DNA from: Myxococcota bacterium
GTDB lineage: Bacteria; Myxococcota_C; UBA6777
NCBI GenBank assembly: GCA_023150835.1
Contig: JAKLKB010000061.1
Span: 1 to 35,254 of the forward strand
DNA length: 35,254 bases
Direction of reading: 5' to 3'
A program made the position numbers and the translations under genes. Each line of letters starts with the position of its first letter. The stretch's first letter is position 1. Below are positions 1 to 7,619 of the stretch, one piece after another. The notes under the pieces are model-generated. The model was not told the origin of the DNA and made no database searches. It worked only from the letters and a program-made list of their open reading frames with translations.

Positions 1-236
1 CCGCTGTGGCTGCCCAATAATAGGGCGTCTACGTGTTCTCTTTTGTGTACGCACCACTCGGATATCGAACGTAGGGGCAGCCCGCTGTGGCTGCCCAATA
101 GTCGGGCGTCTACGTGTTCTCTTTTGTGTACGCGCCACTCGGATATCGAACGTAGGGGCAGCCCGCTGTGGCTGCCCAATAATAGGGCGTCTACGTGTTC
201 TCTTTTGTGTACGCACCACTCGGATATCGTATGAGT
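1..236 (+). repeat. Tandem 81-bp repeat array, right part of a family A (MITE-like) element
   Basis: Three units start at 1, 82 and 163, a period of exactly 81 bp. Units 1 and 2 differ at only a few positions and unit 3 matches unit 1 almost perfectly. Each unit carries the inverted repeat GGGCAGCC...GGCTGCCC (8-bp stem, 6-nt loop), with a wider imperfect outer stem (GAACGTAG...CTACGTGTTC). The array ends at 221-236 in CGGATATCGTATGAGT, which matches the terminal inverted repeat of the single-copy relatives at 10390-10511 and 18329-18447. The left end of the element lies outside the window. The reading frame running through the array is a by-product of the repeat period and is not called as a gene. 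Confidence 0.85.
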
Positions 237-280
237 GGTTCGTTGGGAAGAAGCGGATGTTGCGGGGGTTCAGTGGGGGA

Positions 281-961
281 TTAGGCGGCTTGGCGGCTGG
301 TGTGTTGGAAAGAAGGCGGTGTTGCGGTGGTTTGGGTTGGGAGGATGTTGTTGCGGCAGCGGATCAGCTTCCAATGTCCGAGGAAGTCGGTGTCGCGGAT
401 ATCGATCACGTCAAGGCCGTTGTCTGCGACAAACTGGCTGAGTTCGACGTCGGGTGTAAAGCCGATCCATCCGGCAAAAGGACGAAGGATCGCTTCGACG
501 CCGTTGATCACGCGATGAGAGGAGCGGAAGTGGTTGACGAGGATCAACTCGCCATCGGGTTTACAGACGCGGCGCATCTCGCTAATTAGACGCTCGGGGT
601 GAGGAACCACCGAAGCAACATACATGGCGATCACTTTGTCGAAGCTTTGATCGGGAAAGTCCATCTGCTCTGCGTCCATCACGCGCAAAGACTCGACGTG
701 ATGGAGTTTTTGATCGGCGACACGTTTGTGTGCAACATCGAGCATCTCTGCCGAGATATCGATGCCGACGATCTGTACATCGTGCGGATACATCGGAAGC
801 GAGATCCCTGTTCCAACGCCGACTTCTAAGATCCGCTCGTCTGTTGCGCAGTGCATGGCGCGGATCGCGGCCTTGCGTCCCGCGTCAAGGGCGGCTCCGA
901 AGATCAAATCGTATACTTTTGCGTAGCGACGGTAGGTATCTTTCACGGTCTTGAGATTCAT
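281..961 (-). CDS. pmtA: PmtA-like phosphatidylethanolamine N-methyltransferase (class I SAM methyltransferase)
   Basis: A 226-aa class I SAM-dependent methyltransferase. The N-terminus has the YRRYAKVYDLIFG segment typical of the Rhodobacter-type PmtA/UbiE-like group. SAM motif I is ILEVGVGTGISLPMYP and the acidic motif is VGIDIS. Members methylate phosphatidylethanolamine stepwise towards phosphatidylcholine at the inner membrane face; that substrate is inferred from the family and not proven here. The start ATG at 961 was chosen because a GGAGAG Shine-Dalgarno-like site precedes it; the upstream in-frame extension to 1036 has no homology-like content. The C-terminal 15 residues are low-complexity and end close to the repeat array. 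The gene stands alone and is divergent from the lipoprotein gene at 1303. A related small-molecule methyltransferase is the main alternative. Confidence 0.75.
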   Translation of the reverse strand: MNLKTVKDTYRRYAKVYDLIFGAALDAGRKAAIRAMHCATDERILEVGVGTGISLPMYPHDVQIVGIDISAEMLDVAHKRVADQKLHHVESLRVMDAEQMDFPDQSFDKVIAMYVASVVPHPERLISEMRRVCKPDGELILVNHFRSSHRVINGVEAILRPFAGWIGFTPDVELSQFVADNGLDVIDIRDTDFLGHWKLIRCRNNILPTQTTATPPSFQHTSRQAA

Positions 962-1302
962 CAACAAAAACTCTCCATGCGAGGGTTGAGGGGCCGAGAG
1001 GACGAGCCTGACAAAAGCGAAGCCCCGCATCAGCAAGCCAAATGCCAGAAAAAGGGTACCTCATCCGAATGGTCGAAGAATGGGACTCTTTTGGTTTCAG
1101 AGGCTTGACTTGTCGTATGTCTCGCACGTACGATGCCGATTCGTTTTGTGCCGAGGCGCGGCAAAAAGGTTGCCCAAAAGCAGCCCGAGCGGACGTCTCG
1201 CGGTGTAGGCATCTGCGTGCATGGAAGCATGTTGAAGAAGTTTTTTGAGTTGGAAGAAGCGAAAGCGTTTTGTGCCATTTGGTGACAGGCAAGGAGGGAT
1301 CG
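962..1302. other. Divergent intergenic region (341 bp)
   Basis: This stretch separates the divergent methyltransferase and lipoprotein genes. I see no convincing gene: overlapping short frames in both directions lack ribosome sites and protein-like composition. It holds one candidate sigma-70 promoter facing right (1105-1134) and the strong AAGGAGG site at 1291-1297 used by the lipoprotein gene. Confidence 0.5.
1105..1134 (+). promoter_or_regulatory. Candidate sigma-70 promoter for the vWA lipoprotein gene
   Basis: TTGACT at 1105-1110 and TACGAT at 1129-1134 are separated by 18 bp and point towards the gene starting at 1303. It would leave a leader of roughly 160 nt. The match is moderate and the call rests on sequence only. 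Confidence 0.3.
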
Positions 1303-3495
1303 ATGAGGTTGCGTTTTCAACGTTTTTTTTGGGTTGTGATGCTCTTGTTCGGAGGGGGGCTGGTGGCCTGTACCTGCGATGGTACGGGGGTGGGCACCTT
1401 TCCTGAGATCGAGTTGATCCCCAACAACATCATTTTTCAAGCGATCCCTGTCGGAAAAGAGACGATCAGGCAAGCGCTGATCCGCAACAAAGGCCAAGTG
1501 GCCCTGACCGTTCGTGAGATATCTGTCCTCAACGAGGCGGGTGGAAAGGCCTTTTCGATCCCTGAAGGCAAACTGCCCACACTACCTTTGCGGATCGAAC
1601 CCAACGAAACTGCGACGCTTTCGATCCGCTATGCCCCCCAATCTTCGGGTGTTGCGCGTGGGAACGTGCGCATCCTCAGCGATGCAAAAAACGTCGATAA
1701 CGACGGATACAACAAGATTACGCTGGCCTCCAGTTTGGTCTCGGCGGATATCCTCGCCACCCCCAACCCGCTGGACTTTGGGGATGTTCCGCCCGGCGAT
1801 ACCAAGATCCTCAGCACGATCCTTTCCAACAAAGGGCAAGCGGATCTGACCATCTCGGAGCTTTCTTTTGTCAGCAACGCTTCGCAAGAACTCGCGATCG
1901 TCACGCAGATCCAGTTCCCCTTGAAGATAGAGCCCGGAAAAGACTTTGACTTGCAGATCAGCTATTCTCCAAAAGGCCCGCGTATCGACGAGATCCTGAT
2001 CGTCAAAAACGATACAAGCCGACCCAACTACGAGATCCGCATCGTCGGACAACGTGCAGCCCCCAAGATCCAAGTCGATCCGGCACTCTTGACTTTTACG
2101 AACTTGCTCGGAACCAAAGACACCAAGACCTTTTTGATCCGCAACGTCGGAGGGCAAGATCTGGAGATCTCGGGCCTTGCTTTGGCCGCAGGAAGCAGCC
2201 AAGACTTTTCCCTGAAAAATCCGCCCACAACGCCGTTTTCATTGAAGGCCAAAGAAGAGATCAAAGTCGAGGTCCAATACCACTCCCAAGATATCCAAGA
2301 CGACCAAGGCGCAGTTGAGATTAAAAGCAATGACCCCGATAGTCCGACCGTTCGCGTTTCCCTTCAAGCCGTCGCCAAAGGTTGCGATCTGAAAGCTACA
2401 CCCGACAAATTGTCTTTCACACGACCTTCCAATCTGACGGTGACCATCAGCAACGTCGGCAACGAGCCTTGCAACTACAAAAGCGCAAGCTTTTCGCCTA
2501 CCACCAGCAAAGAGTTTTCTTTCTTTTTGCCTCCCCCCGCTGCACAAGCCCTTGCTCCGGGAAAAGTCTTTCAGATCGTGGTGCGCTTTTCGCCCTCCGA
2601 TAACGTCGATGACAAGGGCGCTTTGTTGATCGAGTCGGATGATCCCGATGCTCCCAGCCTCGAAGTGCCGCTTGAATCAAAAGTCCCCACAGGTAGCGAG
2701 TGCGAGCTTTCGATCTCCCCCACCACCATCCAATACGGATTCGTCGGCCTTGGCCGCGCACAAACCCGCCAAGTCTTGCTTGAAAACAAAGGCTGGGGAG
2801 AGTGTCTTGTTTCGCAAGCCAACTTGGTCGTGAATCCCTCACAGGTCTTTTCGCTTGGGACTGCCTTCAATCCGCAAGGTGAAAAGATCCCCGCAGGCCA
2901 GTTCTTCCGCATCGATGTGGTTTTTACGCCCAAATCAGGCACTTCTTTCCAAGGCGAGCTGGAGATATCCTCGAACGATGGGGCGAATCCCAAATCCAAA
3001 GTCAACTTGATCGGAACTACGGGACAATTGTGCATCGAAGCGCTCCCCGATCCGCTCGACTTTGGCACCATCCAACAACAATGCTCCTCGCTCAAACAAA
3101 CACTCGAAGTTTACAATATCTGTAGCCAAGCCGTCCAATTGACGGGCATTAAGTTCGGCGCAGGAACCAACCAACCCAACCAAGAATTCTTTATTCGCTC
3201 AGCCCCTAATATGCCGCAATCTCTGCCTTTTGGACAGTCGATCCAACTTCAATTGACCTACGCTCCCCGCAATCTCGGTCCCGACACAGGAACCTTGGAG
3301 ATCGCCAACTCCACACCCGCCCAATCTCCAATCATCGTTTCTTTGGTCGGAAAAGGCGTCGACTCCAACGAACAGACCGACACCTTCCAACAACTCAACA
3401 AGCCCGAGATCGATCTTCTGCTAGTGATCGATGACTCTTGCTCGATGTCGGACAAGCAGAGCAACCTTGCCAACAACCTCAACACCTTTATGTAA
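1303..3495 (+). CDS. Large lipoprotein with Ig-like (choice-of-anchor D/ASH-type) repeats and start of a vWA domain; truncated by in-frame TAA
   Basis: The ATG at 1303 follows AAGGAGG by 5 nt. A signal peptide ends in the lipobox LVAC with the lipidated cysteine at residue 23, so the protein should be a lipoprotein of the cell envelope. Residues about 30-690 are a series of roughly 110-residue beta-sandwich repeats; recurring signatures are NKG or NVG turns, 'LDFG' or 'LTFT' starts and 'RFSPS/YAPQ' strands, as in choice-of-anchor D or ASPM-SPD-2-Hydin families. A vWA domain then begins with the MIDAS motif DxSxS (D710, S712, S714). Translation stops at codon 731 (TAA, 3493-3495), 16 codons after the MIDAS. 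The same frame stays open beyond the stop to 4230 and encodes the rest of the vWA domain, so this is a broken 975-codon gene, a readthrough case or a sequence error. Codon use is rich in ATC and CCC and continuous across the stop. Confidence 0.8.
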   Translation: MRLRFQRFFWVVMLLFGGGLVACTCDGTGVGTFPEIELIPNNIIFQAIPVGKETIRQALIRNKGQVALTVREISVLNEAGGKAFSIPEGKLPTLPLRIEPNETATLSIRYAPQSSGVARGNVRILSDAKNVDNDGYNKITLASSLVSADILATPNPLDFGDVPPGDTKILSTILSNKGQADLTISELSFVSNASQELAIVTQIQFPLKIEPGKDFDLQISYSPKGPRIDEILIVKNDTSRPNYEIRIVGQRAAPKIQVDPALLTFTNLLGTKDTKTFLIRNVGGQDLEISGLALAAGSSQDFSLKNPPTTPFSLKAKEEIKVEVQYHSQDIQDDQGAVEIKSNDPDSPTVRVSLQAVAKGCDLKATPDKLSFTRPSNLTVTISNVGNEPCNYKSASFSPTTSKEFSFFLPPPAAQALAPGKVFQIVVRFSPSDNVDDKGALLIESDDPDAPSLEVPLESKVPTGSECELSISPTTIQYGFVGLGRAQTRQVLLENKGWGECLVSQANLVVNPSQVFSLGTAFNPQGEKIPAGQFFRIDVVFTPKSGTSFQGELEISSNDGANPKSKVNLIGTTGQLCIEALPDPLDFGTIQQQCSSLKQTLEVYNICSQAVQLTGIKFGAGTNQPNQEFFIRSAPNMPQSLPFGQSIQLQLTYAPRNLGPDTGTLEIANSTPAQSPIIVSLVGKGVDSNEQTDTFQQLNKPEIDLLLVIDDSCSMSDKQSNLANNLNTFM

Positions 3496-3531
3496 TGGGC
3501 CTCGACACTCCAAGCCGACTATCATCTTGGC

Positions 3532-4230
3532 GTGATCACCACAGATACGAAAGCCGCGACGGCAGGCTGTTTGCGTGGGACGCCCAAGTTTGTGACGCCC
3601 GCAACACCCAACGCGATCACCGCCTTCCAAAACAACGTGCGCGTCGGAACAACGGGACACTACGACGAGATGGGATTGGAAGCGTCTTGGATGTTCTTTC
3701 AATCCAACAAGCTTTCGGGATGCAACCAAGGCTTTTATCGCAAAGATGCGGCTCTTTCGTTGATTTACATCTCTGATGAAAAAGACTTTTCTCCGCAGCC
3801 CGTGAACTTTTATATCAACTTCTTTAAAAATCTCAAAGGCATACGCGACGCCAGCAAGATCCGCGCTTCGGCGATCGTCGGTGAACCCGGAAAAACTTGT
3901 CTTGCGGTCGTGTCGACGGATGCGCGTTATTGGGAAACAGCCCGTCAATTGGGTGGTTTGCAGATATCCTTGTGCAATAGCGCTTGGGGAGCGGAGTTGA
4001 CGAAACTGGGGAGCTTGACGTTTGGTTACCGCAGTCAATTCTTCTTGTCGCGGCCCGCAAATCCCGCCACGATCAAGGTGGAGGTAGACGGTAAACCCGT
4101 TGCGCAAAACGCCTCCTCGGGATGGACGTATGATGCGGCTTCCAACAGCATCATCTTCGCCGCAAGCGCCATCCCACAAGCCGGGCAGACCATCAAGGTG
4201 ACTTACCAAGCTTTGTGCCTCCCTCCTTGA
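3532..4230 (+). CDS. C-terminal fragment of the interrupted vWA lipoprotein
   Basis: Same frame as the upstream part; the frame is open from 3496. The first residues after the stop (WASTLQADYHLGVITTDT) are the helix and second strand of a vWA fold, directly continuing the MIDAS-bearing part. ISDEKDFS near 3770 fits the later metal-binding strand. The last about 65 residues form a small beta domain. The GTG at 3532 is the first possible restart, but no good ribosome site precedes it and a product made alone would lack signal peptide and MIDAS, so independent function is doubtful. It is best read as the 3' part of the gene at 1303. Among the nine codons one base away from TAA, CAA (Gln) is the simplest ancestral guess. 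Confidence 0.7.
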   Translation: MITTDTKAATAGCLRGTPKFVTPATPNAITAFQNNVRVGTTGHYDEMGLEASWMFFQSNKLSGCNQGFYRKDAALSLIYISDEKDFSPQPVNFYINFFKNLKGIRDASKIRASAIVGEPGKTCLAVVSTDARYWETARQLGGLQISLCNSAWGAELTKLGSLTFGYRSQFFLSRPANPATIKVEVDGKPVAQNASSGWTYDAASNSIIFAASAIPQAGQTIKVTYQALCLPP

Positions 4231-4339
4231 CCTCCTTTGTTCTCTTTCTTCGGCGCTCCTATCCTCCCCATCCATCGGCGGCATCGGCTCTTTGAGCTTC
4301 TTTCTTTTTTCATCCACCCACCATCGCGAGAAGATGTCT

Positions 4340-5209
4340 ATGCGTACCTTTTGGTGTGCCTTTCTGTTTAGTCTGTTTCTGTTTTTTCCGACACCTGCGA
4401 ACGCACGCTCGGACACCAATGCAACGCCCAAGTGTTTAAAGGGCGTGTTGTTGTCTTCTGCCCCTGTGATGGAGAGGATGGGGCCGTTGTTTCGGAGTGC
4501 AGCGCAACACAATCAGGCAGCTTTTCTCTTCGAGACCAACGCTGCGATGGATGGGGCGTTGTGCGGTTTTTTCGAGGGAGGGGCGTGCGTTCCGACCAAA
4601 GCTTCTACGTCAAAGAGCCGAGAGCGCGAAAGGCCCAAGGGAACGCCGCCATCAGAGTGGCAGTTGTTGTTGTTTATGGCGCTTTCTGGTGCAATTGTCT
4701 CGGTGGTATCGAGTTTTGCAATTCAGTCCTTGTTTGAGTTTCTGTTGATCACGCCGTCAAACAACACTGCTGAAAGCCGCATCAATGCAAGCTTTGCGTA
4801 CACAGCAGCCAACGTCGCGTTGATCCCTTGGGTGGTGGCGGGTACGCTGTTCGGGTTGAGCCGCTTGAGCAACAACTATGATTCGAACTTTTGGTGGATG
4901 TTGTTGGGGGCTTATGCTGGACAGGTGCTTTCGGCAGGGATCGGTTTGATGACCACGTTGTTGGGGAGCGGAACCCAGCGGTTTGCGGTGGCTCGGATCG
5001 TGACGTTGATCGCGGATGGCTTGTTGGCGGCGACAGGAGCGATGTTGGCGTATTTGTTCACGCGAAAGGCTTACGAAGAAGTCGAACACATGGGGGCTTT
5101 GTTTCACCTTCGTGAGGGTCGTGTGCGGATGGGTATCCCGTTGCCGTTGATTTATCGCGATGCTTACGAGCAACGTATCTCGATGACGTTTCTAGCAGGA
5201 CGCTTTTGA
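4340..5209 (+). CDS. Exported/integral membrane protein of unknown function, about four TM segments
   Basis: A 289-aa protein that I do not recognise. The start at 4340 gives a clean signal peptide (MRTFWCAFLFSLFLFFPTPA, cleavage near ANA) with GAGAAG about 7 nt upstream; ATG 4334 is an equally in-frame alternative two codons earlier. A soluble segment of about 85 residues with three cysteines and a charged Arg/Lys/Glu-rich linker follows. Then come four hydrophobic segments: a long one near residues 108-130, then near 150-170, 185-210 and 220-245. The C-terminal 40 residues are soluble and charged. It lies 109 bp after the lipoprotein gene on the same strand, with no terminator seen between them. 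No catalytic motif is visible. Confidence 0.6.
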   Translation: MRTFWCAFLFSLFLFFPTPANARSDTNATPKCLKGVLLSSAPVMERMGPLFRSAAQHNQAAFLFETNAAMDGALCGFFEGGACVPTKASTSKSRERERPKGTPPSEWQLLLFMALSGAIVSVVSSFAIQSLFEFLLITPSNNTAESRINASFAYTAANVALIPWVVAGTLFGLSRLSNNYDSNFWWMLLGAYAGQVLSAGIGLMTTLLGSGTQRFAVARIVTLIADGLLAATGAMLAYLFTRKAYEEVEHMGALFHLREGRVRMGIPLPLIYRDAYEQRISMTFLAGRF

Positions 5210-5300
5210 GGGGCGACGCGAGAAAAATGCTGGAAAATAACGAAACAGCGCGGATCATCTGAGGGACTCCTTTGAGGAGCGATGAGAGAAAAATACGCTG
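5205..5300 (+). repeat. Imperfect direct repeat (about 28 bp, two copies, 66 bp apart)
   Basis: Copies at 5205-5232 and 5271-5300 share the pattern TTTGAGGRGCGAYGMGAGAA followed by AAAAT and GCTG. The second copy overlaps a small perfect hairpin (CTCCT-TTG-AGGAG, 5267-5279) just upstream of the tRNA promoter. The first copy overlaps the stop codon of the membrane-protein gene. Function is unknown; a protein-binding site or a small local duplication are both possible. Confidence 0.5.
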
Positions 5301-5329
5301 TTGACAGAGCCGAAAGGGGCGTGTATCTA
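5301..5329 (+). promoter_or_regulatory. Sigma-70-type promoter of tRNA-Ser
   Basis: A perfect -35 box TTGACA (5301-5306) and a -10-like TATCTA (5324-5329) are separated by exactly 17 bp. The predicted start falls a few bases before the tRNA 5' end at 5342. Confidence 0.7.
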
Positions 5330-5341
5330 CATCCAACACAT

Positions 5342-5427
5342 GGAAGGTTGGCCGAGTGGTTTAAGGCGCTGGTCTTGAAAACCAGTGAGCCCGCAAGGGC
5401 CCGGGGGTTCGAATCCCTCACCTTCCG
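5342..5427 (+). tRNA. tRNA-Ser (anticodon UGA)
   Basis: The acceptor stem GGAAGGT (5342-5348) pairs with ACCTTCC (5420-5426), followed by discriminator G. The anticodon stem CTGGT/ACCAG encloses the loop CTTGAAA, giving anticodon TGA, which reads UCA-type serine codons. A long variable arm (about GAGCCCGCAAGGGCCC) marks a type II tRNA as expected for serine, and the T-arm has GGTTCGAATCC. The CCA end is not encoded (TCT follows). Length is 86 nt. Confidence 0.97.
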
Positions 5428-5455
5428 TCTTTCTGGCAGGATTACGTATTTGGGT

Positions 5456-5595
5456 GATTTTTGTGGGGCATTGCCCCACGCCCCACAAGGGACTGTGGCC
5501 CCTTGACCCCATATCGGCGAAGAGAGCGCAGGTTTTTTAACCCAACGGCTCTGTCGCTTGAAACACCGCGAACACGGCTTTTTTTGACCACTGCG
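5456..5595 (+). repeat. Dispersed repeat family B, copy 1
   Basis: It begins with a hairpin (TGGGGC-ATT-GCCCCA), then a second inverted pair (CAAGGG...CCCTTG), then the conserved block GTCGCTTGAAACACCGCGAA and CACGGCTTTTTTT. It aligns with 18499-18602 in the same orientation and with the reverse complement of 7440-7590. It fills the gap between tRNA-Ser and the 3' end of aat and contains no credible reading frame. Confidence 0.75.
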
Positions 5596-5677
5596 TAACT
5601 CCTATCCGTACCACACTCGCCCTACAACACAGGCGATATCCTCGACGGATATCGCCTGTTTGCGTTGATGGAAGCCA

Positions 5678-6460
5678 TCAGGTTTTTGCATCTGGATTGT
5701 TTGAGATGTTTTCTTCGGTGGGATGGCCGTCTTGCGTCGAATGGGTCGAAAAGCCATCGGGCTGGAGGACAAAGTCGTTATCAAATCGCCAAGGTCCGAA
5801 GCGTGTGGGGGCATCAAGAGCTTCTTGGAGGATGGAGAGGTAGATCTCGCGGGGCCATTCAAGGGCACCAAACCGATCGAGGTGGTCGGTGTAAACTTGG
5901 CAATCGATGAGGGGGATCTTCCAGCGCAAGAGTTGTTGGACGATGGCGACAAAGGCGATCTTGGAGGCATCAGGTGCGAGGGCAAACATCGATTCGCCGA
6001 AAAAGGCCGCTCCCAGCGAGACTCCGTAAAGGCCCCCCACAAGGCGATCTTCTTGCCATGCTTCGATGCTGTGGGCGATACCGCGCTCGTGAAGCTGAAC
6101 ATAGGCTTGTTTCATCTCGTGTGTGATCCATGTTCCGTCTTGGCCGGGGCGTGGGACATGAGAGCAGGCTTCGATAACTTGGGCAAAAGCGGTGTCGATG
6201 CGCAGAGTGTAAGCGTGTTTGTGCAAGTGCTTTCGCAGGCTGCGATTGATCAGCAGATCGGGACCCCACAACACAAAGCGCGGATCAGGCGAATACCAGA
6301 GGATCGGCTGGCCTTTGCTGTACCACGGAAAGATCCCGCTACGGTAGCCGAGTTCGAGACGCTCGGGGCGTAGATCACCTCCGACCGCGATGGGGCCAAA
6401 GCGAGGTGCGTTGAGTGGATCGGGGAACACAAGGTTTCTATCGAGTCGATAGATCGGCAT
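5678..6460 (-). CDS. aat: Leucyl/phenylalanyl-tRNA--protein transferase
   Basis: A 260-aa cytosolic enzyme that adds Leu or Phe from charged tRNA to N-terminal Arg or Lys of proteins, marking them for ClpS/ClpAP degradation (N-end rule). Family signatures are visible: GIFPWY near the N-terminus, ILWYSPDPRFVL, FFGESMFA and the IDCQVYTDHLDRFGALE segment. Length is slightly above the usual 230-250 aa because of a polar, Thr/Asn-rich C-terminal tail of about 30 residues. The ATG at 6460 was chosen because homology begins there (MPIYRLDRNLVFPDPLNAP); the in-frame extension to 6577 would run into the divergent gene. An AGGAT element precedes the ATG at about 9 nt. It is divergent from the cyclase-family gene across 110 bp. 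Confidence 0.93.
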   Translation of the reverse strand: MPIYRLDRNLVFPDPLNAPRFGPIAVGGDLRPERLELGYRSGIFPWYSKGQPILWYSPDPRFVLWGPDLLINRSLRKHLHKHAYTLRIDTAFAQVIEACSHVPRPGQDGTWITHEMKQAYVQLHERGIAHSIEAWQEDRLVGGLYGVSLGAAFFGESMFALAPDASKIAFVAIVQQLLRWKIPLIDCQVYTDHLDRFGALEWPREIYLSILQEALDAPTRFGPWRFDNDFVLQPDGFSTHSTQDGHPTEENISNNPDAKT

Positions 6461-6570
6461 GGTGGGGATATCCTGTTTTTTGCAGCGCGCCTCTGAGCAT
6501 GGTAGGGATACAAGAAGGTTTGCCGTGCGCCTGCGAGCGATGTTGACAGCGTGACAAAGGAAACCGCTTG

Positions 6571-7413
6571 ATGTCAAGTCAGATCACTCTTTCTTTCTTG
6601 CTACAAGGAAAAAAACGCTTGGTTGCGGATCTTTCGCAACCCATCGAGATCGGGATCTCCTTGGATTTTGATGGGGAACAACCGCAAGCTTTTTTTCTTC
6701 CTCGGGCCGAATCGACGGCCTTTTGTGCGGGTTCTTTTGTGGGAGACACGCGGCAAGGGGGCAGCGTCAACTGTTTTTCTTTGCGCCTGACGCCCCACGG
6801 AAACGGTACACACACCGAATGCGTCGGGCATATCGTCGAAGAGCGCGTATGGATCCACTCTCTTTTGCGTCTGAGCTTTTTTCCTGCGTATCTCTTGCGT
6901 GTGCCGTTGGAGTCTTTGGCGGCGAGTGGTGAAACCTACGCAGCACCGCACGATCCGCAAGATCGGGTGATCTCTTCTCGTGCGCTCCAACTTGCTTGGG
7001 ATGCGCTCGGTGAGGCCGAGGATATCTCGGCTGCATGGGTCTTGCAAACCTGCGGATATTCCGATGCTATCGAAGCGCACCGCCGCGTGTACAGCGGTCA
7101 GGTCCCTCCCTACCTGACCGATCAAGCGATCGCGTGGTTGTTGCAACGCGATCCCTTGCACTTGTTGGTCGATATCCCTTCGATCGATCGGGAAGAAGAC
7201 GCAGGGATCTTGCCAAACCACCACCGTTTTTGGGGGCTGCCGCTCGGACAGCGAACACTTCAGGGGCCACCCTCACCGCGAACCATCACGGAGATGATCA
7301 GCGTTCAAGGACAGATCCCAGAAGGTTTGTACGGGCTAGAGATCCAGATCCCTGCTTTTTTGCAGGACGCCGCTCCTTCGCGCCCGCGCTTGTATCCGTT
7401 GTCTCGGATCTAG
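6571..7413 (+). CDS. Cyclase-family metal-dependent hydrolase (kynurenine formamidase-like)
   Basis: A 280-aa protein of the cyclase/KynB superfamily (PF04199-like). The N-terminus has the family pattern VADLSQPIEIGISLDF. The metal-binding region reads PHGNGTHTECVGH, a divergent form of the HxGxHxD...H site of bacterial arylformamidase. LVDIPSIDREED...HRFWG is the conserved C-terminal block of the family. Family members hydrolyse N-formylkynurenine or related cyclic/amide substrates. A kynureninase (kynU) lies about 11 kb downstream, which suits a role in tryptophan breakdown but does not prove it: the first ligand histidine is shifted and the Asp ligand is Glu. ATG 6571 follows AAAGGA by 10 nt. 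A family B repeat begins about 25 bp after the stop. Confidence 0.75.
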   Translation: MSSQITLSFLLQGKKRLVADLSQPIEIGISLDFDGEQPQAFFLPRAESTAFCAGSFVGDTRQGGSVNCFSLRLTPHGNGTHTECVGHIVEERVWIHSLLRLSFFPAYLLRVPLESLAASGETYAAPHDPQDRVISSRALQLAWDALGEAEDISAAWVLQTCGYSDAIEAHRRVYSGQVPPYLTDQAIAWLLQRDPLHLLVDIPSIDREEDAGILPNHHRFWGLPLGQRTLQGPPSPRTITEMISVQGQIPEGLYGLEIQIPAFLQDAAPSRPRLYPLSRI

Positions 7414-7439
7414 GTGGTGCCGCCTTCCGTAAAAAAATC

Positions 7440-7590
7440 CACTGTGGACAAAAAAACCCCGTGTTCGCAGGCGCTCAAGCGAGAGTGTCGTTTGTGTGAA
7501 AAACGATCGTTCTGTTCGCCAAAACAGGGTCCATAGAGCCGCGCTCCCTTGTCGCGTATGGGGTGAAACCCCGCAAATGAAGATGATCTG
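7440..7590 (-). repeat. Dispersed repeat family B, copy 2 (inverted)
   Basis: Read on the minus strand it shows the family order: hairpin GGGG-TTTCA-CCCC, a CAAGGGA block, a GATCGTTTTT tract, then CTCGCTTGAGCGCCTGCGAA followed by CACGGGGTTTTTTT and GTCC. The last block is nearly identical to the copy at 18499-18602. It lies between the cyclase-family gene and the phosphatase gene and may supply the phosphatase leader. Confidence 0.75.
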
Positions 7591-7619
7591 CGGAGATCAA
7601 ACAGAGAAAGGACGACGAG

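Noticed and set aside
43-234. Small repetitive protein encoded in the tandem array
   Set aside because: The frame stays open only because the period (81) is a multiple of three; there is no ribosome site and the unit is the non-coding family A core.
1-236. CRISPR array
   Set aside because: The units are 81 bp and almost identical throughout, with no unique spacers between short repeats.
3493-3495. Genome-wide recoding of TAA as a sense codon
   Set aside because: TAA is the natural end of other intact genes in the window, such as 281-961 (-) and 12684-15278 (+).
5282-5506. Protein-coding frame across the tRNA region
   Set aside because: It runs through tRNA-Ser and family B repeat DNA and has no protein-like composition.
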